From an uncultured Fibrobacter sp. (GTDB taxonomy: Bacteria; Fibrobacterota; Fibrobacteria; Fibrobacterales; Fibrobacteraceae): a stretch of DNA of 7,844 nucleotides. Shown here in pieces: positions 5,533 through 7,844 of the stretch. Numbering within the stretch: position 1 is the first letter of the stretch; every line of letters starts with the position of its first letter. Position numbers and translations under genes: made by a program. The stretch is taken from contig CALATK010000263.1 in assembly GCA_937891805.1 (NCBI GenBank), positions 1 to 7,844 of the forward strand, given 5' to 3'. The notes under the pieces were generated by a model. The model was not told where the DNA came from. It saw only the letters and a list, made by a program, of their open reading frames with translations, and did not search any database.

Positions 5533-6705
5533 TTAGAATGCGAAGAATATGCCTATGCGAGGCACAATGTTCAAACCGGTGGTATTGTACCAGAAAAACC
5601 TGATGTCGTCACCTTCGCTAAAGGCCTCCAGTTCTTTTATTTCGTCAGAATAGTTTGAATATTGAGACGACGCCATGGCTCTTGCGCTATCTTCAAGTCC
5701 GTCGGGGGCATCAGAGCTGGACATCAATGCGCCTACGCCAATCATGTTGGTGGTAATGTCGACTCCGGCCAGCAAGCCAAAGCTTTTGGTGAATTGGTAA
5801 CCTATGACCAAGTCGCCTCCAAGTTCCAGATCCAGGTTGTGCGCTGTATATTTCAATTCAAGGTTGGTTCTGGATATTTCGTCGGGCATATCAAGGTTTT
5901 GGAACATCTGGAAGTCGCCAAGCTTCTTTTTGAACACGGCCTTTTGCATCTTGTAGTCAAAGGCGAAAATCATGTGGATGGCCAATATGAAACGGTCCGT
6001 AAGTGGAGATATGCCAAAGCCAAATTTGAAGTTGGCGTCAAGCCCGTTGAACTCGATGTTCTTTTTTCCGCCACCGTCCCATTCGCTCATGATGTAGCTG
6101 ATGCCAAGGCCCACCACCGAGGAATACAGGCTCTCTTCAACGCGGACGCGGTTCCAGTTGATGCCAAATCCAAAGTGGCTGGCGTCTACATCGTAATCGG
6201 GGCTTTTTAGACCGTAGGTTTCGGACTGGATGGGAATGGAAAAGTTAAAACTTTGCAGACTCTTGTAGTCCTTTTTCTCCTCTTTTTTTGCCGTACTGTC
6301 GGCTTCTTTGCAGCAGCACCCGTCATTTGAATTCTCCGCAGGGGGAGCGTAGCCAAAATAGCCATAGAATCCCTCGGGCGGTTTTCCGTAGCCCTGCACA
6401 TATGTCTGCTGGGGAGGTTCGTAGGTAGGGGCCGGTTCTACGTAAGGCTGCACGGGTGCTTCCTGGGCGGAGTTCTGTTGCTGTGCGGCGACAGGAGTCT
6501 GCTCGGCATAAACTGGCTGGGATTCAACAGCGGCAGGCTGTTCGGTGGCAATTGCGGACTGTTCAACAACAGGCTCGCTTGCAGGAGCCTGCTCAACGAT
6601 TGCCGGTTGCTGCTCTGTAACATCAGCTTCGTTTACTTGTCCAAAGGCAACACTAGAAAACGACAAAATAGTCGTTAATAGGAATAGAACTTTTTTTTGG
6701 GACAT
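5533..6705 (-). CDS. Predicted outer-membrane beta-barrel protein with a Pro/Gln/Glu-rich N-terminal linker
   Basis: The 390-residue protein has a signal peptide (Lys4-Lys5, hydrophobic to about 20, likely cut after AFG before Gln23). Residues about 27-105 are low-complexity, with many Pro, Gln, Glu, Ala and Val and repeated EQxP-like motifs. A Gly/Tyr/Pro stretch (GYGKPPEGFYGYFGYAPP) and three consecutive cysteines (130-132) follow, then a charged KKEEKKDYK segment. From about 150 to the end the pattern is of beta strands, for example FGFGINWNRVRV, SVVGLGISYIMSEW, DANFKFGFGIS, DLELGGDLVIGYQF and NIVPRIGIFFAF, with a C-terminal Phe. Location in the outer membrane is inferred; the linker could span the periplasm and the barrel anchor it, but no peptidoglycan-binding motif is visible. 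A ribosome site GGGGAG (6711-6716) stands 5 bp before the ATG. It is the first gene of a probable three-gene transcript with the lipoprotein and mutY. No family recognised. Confidence 0.8.
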   Translation of the reverse strand: MSQKKVLFLLTTILSFSSVAFGQVNEADVTEQQPAIVEQAPASEPVVEQSAIATEQPAAVESQPVYAEQTPVAAQQQNSAQEAPVQPYVEPAPTYEPPQQTYVQGYGKPPEGFYGYFGYAPPAENSNDGCCCKEADSTAKKEEKKDYKSLQSFNFSIPIQSETYGLKSPDYDVDASHFGFGINWNRVRVEESLYSSVVGLGISYIMSEWDGGGKKNIEFNGLDANFKFGFGISPLTDRFILAIHMIFAFDYKMQKAVFKKKLGDFQMFQNLDMPDEISRTNLELKYTAHNLDLELGGDLVIGYQFTKSFGLLAGVDITTNMIGVGALMSSSDAPDGLEDSARAMASSQYSNYSDEIKELEAFSEGDDIRFFWYNTTGLNIVPRIGIFFAF

Positions 6706-6808
6706 TGGCGCTCCCCAGTCGTTTATATCTTGAATAAAATAAGTTAATTTGTCGCTTTTCGGAATAGAAAAAAACTCGTGGATACTCTAACTCGGAATAT
6801 TCGCGAAC
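6706..6808 (-). promoter_or_regulatory. Intergenic region likely to hold the promoter of the outer-membrane protein-lipoprotein-mutY group
   Basis: This 103-bp gap separates the glycosyltransferase stop from the ATG at 6705. It has an A/T-rich stretch (about 6721-6750, with TATAAA on the - strand at 6723-6728) and ends in a GGGGAG ribosome site. No -35/-10 pair with good spacing stands out, and no convincing terminator hairpin precedes the T7 run that the - strand has at 6768-6774. A promoter here is plausible from position, not shown. Confidence 0.3.
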
Positions 6809-7844
6809 TCACAGCCCGTAAGCTTCTTTTTTCAACTTGCGGAAATATTCGAACTGGGCCTTGGTGGAACTTTCCATGGTGTACTTGAGGCTGCGCTCAT
6901 GGGCCACCTCGCGCATCTTGGCGTAGGTCTCGGGCTCTTCCAGGTAAATCCGGCGGCATTCTTCCAGGGCGTTCAGCCAGGCGTCTTCGTCAATCGGTAG
7001 AATGCGGCCTGCGGCCTCGTCCATCACGATGTCGTGGGGTCCGCCGTAGTCGCTGACCAACGCAGGGGTGCCTGTGGACATGGCCTCTACCACTACGTTT
7101 CCGAAGGTGTCGGTAGTGCTCGGGAAAAGGAAAAAGTCGGAATCGGCGTAGAGGCCAGCCAGGGTCTCTCCGCCCTGCTCTCCTGCAAAGTGCACGCTTT
7201 CGTCGCCTTCGTAGAACTTCTTGATTTCTTCCAGATACCAGCCGTAGCCTACATACATGAGTTCCACGTCGCTATGCAGGGCGGCAAACTTTTTCCACAC
7301 CCGGTTCAAGAATTCCAGGTTCTTTTCCTTGGAAATGCGCCCGATAAAGGAGAAGCGGACCTTGCGCGCGTTCCCGACCTGAGTTGCTGTATTTCCGGCC
7401 TGCGTTGCGTCGTTCCCGTTGAACTTTTCCCAGGTGCCCTTGCCACGCATGTCGGGGGAGAACTTTTCTAGCGGGAGCCCCCGGGGCAGAATCTGCACCT
7501 TGTTCTCGGGAACCTTCAGCTGCGTGGTAAGGATTTTTGCGTAGTCCTTGCAGGGGCTTACCACGGGCCTTGTCATGCCGTAGAAAATCTGCATGAGCCA
7601 GAGCACGTACTTGTGCATCCACTTCGCCTTCACCAGGGTCTTGGTGTATGTGGGCACGTCGGTACGGTAGTGGCTGAACACCTTGATTCCTGCCACCTTG
7701 GCGCAGAAACATACCAGCCAGGCGCCGGGGCTCGGCGTTTCGAATTCTATCAGGTCAACGGGGTAGCGCTTGAGCAGCCTGAGTACCGGGCCAATTCTGG
7801 GGATGGCCAGTTCGCTGTTGGCGTACCCCAGCTGTTCCATGCTG
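6809..7844 (-). CDS. Glycosyltransferase family 4 (GT-B fold), 5'-truncated by the window edge
   Basis: This enzyme transfers a sugar from a nucleotide-sugar donor to an acceptor not identifiable here; the closest style is the group with SqdX-, MgtA- and PimB-like enzymes that glycosylate lipids. Numbered from the Met at 7840, the N-terminal half ends with PVDLIEFETPSPGAWLVCFCAK and the loop FSHYRTDVPTY. The C-terminal donor domain carries IGRISKEKN (Arg168, Lys173, donor phosphate contacts in this family), and FPSTTDTFGNVVVEAMSTG with the D-x7-E form of the E-x7-E motif (Asp244, Glu252). LVSDYGGPHDIV follows. The frame is open to the window edge and an N-terminal Rossmann segment is missing, so the Met at 7840 is probably internal. 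A 21-bp tandem repeat (GNDATQAGNTATQVGN) sits between the two domains. It is upstream of the outer-membrane protein gene but separated by 103 bp, so a shared transcript is uncertain. Confidence 0.88.
   Translation of the reverse strand, partial: SMEQLGYANSELAIPRIGPVLRLLKRYPVDLIEFETPSPGAWLVCFCAKVAGIKVFSHYRTDVPTYTKTLVKAKWMHKYVLWLMQIFYGMTRPVVSPCKDYAKILTTQLKVPENKVQILPRGLPLEKFSPDMRGKGTWEKFNGNDATQAGNTATQVGNARKVRFSFIGRISKEKNLEFLNRVWKKFAALHSDVELMYVGYGWYLEEIKKFYEGDESVHFAGEQGGETLAGLYADSDFFLFPSTTDTFGNVVVEAMSTGTPALVSDYGGPHDIVMDEAAGRILPIDEDAWLNALEECRRIYLEEPETYAKMREVAHERSLKYTMESSTKAQFEYFRKLKKEAYGL
7371..7418. repeat. 21-bp imperfect tandem repeat in the glycosyltransferase interdomain segment
   Basis: Two 21-bp units (7371-7391 and 7392-7412) match at 14 of 21 positions and a third partial copy (TTCCCG) follows. 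On the coding strand they give the heptapeptides NDATQAG and NTATQVG, followed by NAR. The position, just before the donor domain strand VRFSFIGR, usually holds a short linker in this family, so the repeat seems to be an in-frame expansion. Confidence 0.65.

Noticed and set aside
5662..6210. Open frame of 182 codons on the + strand
   Set aside because: It lies wholly inside the - strand outer-membrane protein gene and shows no recognisable domain or start signal.
6755..6800. Terminator after the glycosyltransferase on the - strand (T7 at 6768-6774)
   Set aside because: No stable stem precedes the T run; the best pairing I could find is about 6 bp with a mismatch and a G-U pair.

Overview
The window reads like the chromosome of a Gram-negative bacterium with an outer membrane. 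It has three predicted outer-membrane beta-barrel proteins with signal peptides and aromatic C-terminal residues, one lipoprotein, and ordinary housekeeping genes. The style of the Cys- and Ser-rich lipoprotein, the barrels with no recognisable close family, and the many 'GTCATCCTGA...'-type palindromic repeats make Fibrobacter or a relative (Fibrobacterota) my best guess. That is an inference from memory of such genomes, not a database result.

Layout. Two gene groups converge near position 3270-3410. On the + strand, a 5'-truncated rRNA cytosine-C5 methyltransferase (rsmB-like, 1-914) is followed 3 bp later by a small outer-membrane barrel protein (918-1556). That gene overlaps by 1 bp (TAATG) with a large barrel-type outer-membrane protein (1556-3268). 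These three are very probably one transcript. On the - strand, reading right to left, come a 5'-truncated family-4 glycosyltransferase (6809-7844), a 103-bp gap, an outer-membrane protein with a Pro/Gln/Glu-rich linker (5533-6705), a lipoprotein (4555-5514) 18 bp downstream, and a MutY-type A/G-specific adenine glycosylase (3407-4555) joined to the lipoprotein by another TAATG overlap.

The most unusual content is the repeats, not a new multi-gene system. The methyltransferase frame contains two tracts of the heptamer CGAATTC (212-239 and 554-588). The mutY frame contains two different palindromic elements (4014-4041 and 4229-4261) that keep the frame and lie where the protein is longer than E. 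coli MutY. A larger two-armed element (3282-3417) fills the convergent intergenic space and supplies the last MutY codons and its stop codon. The glycosyltransferase has a 21-bp imperfect tandem repeat between its two domains, and the small barrel protein has a 27-bp-period repeat just after its signal peptide. This resembles the in-frame colonisation of genes by palindromic elements known in Rickettsia (RPE).

MutY is also notable for an Asp at the position of E. coli Tyr82, a residue that contacts the 8-oxoG lesion, although its catalytic Glu, Asp and iron-sulfur cysteines are intact. I see no CRISPR array, tRNA, rRNA, insertion sequence or phage gene. There is no gene-free stretch longer than about 140 bp.
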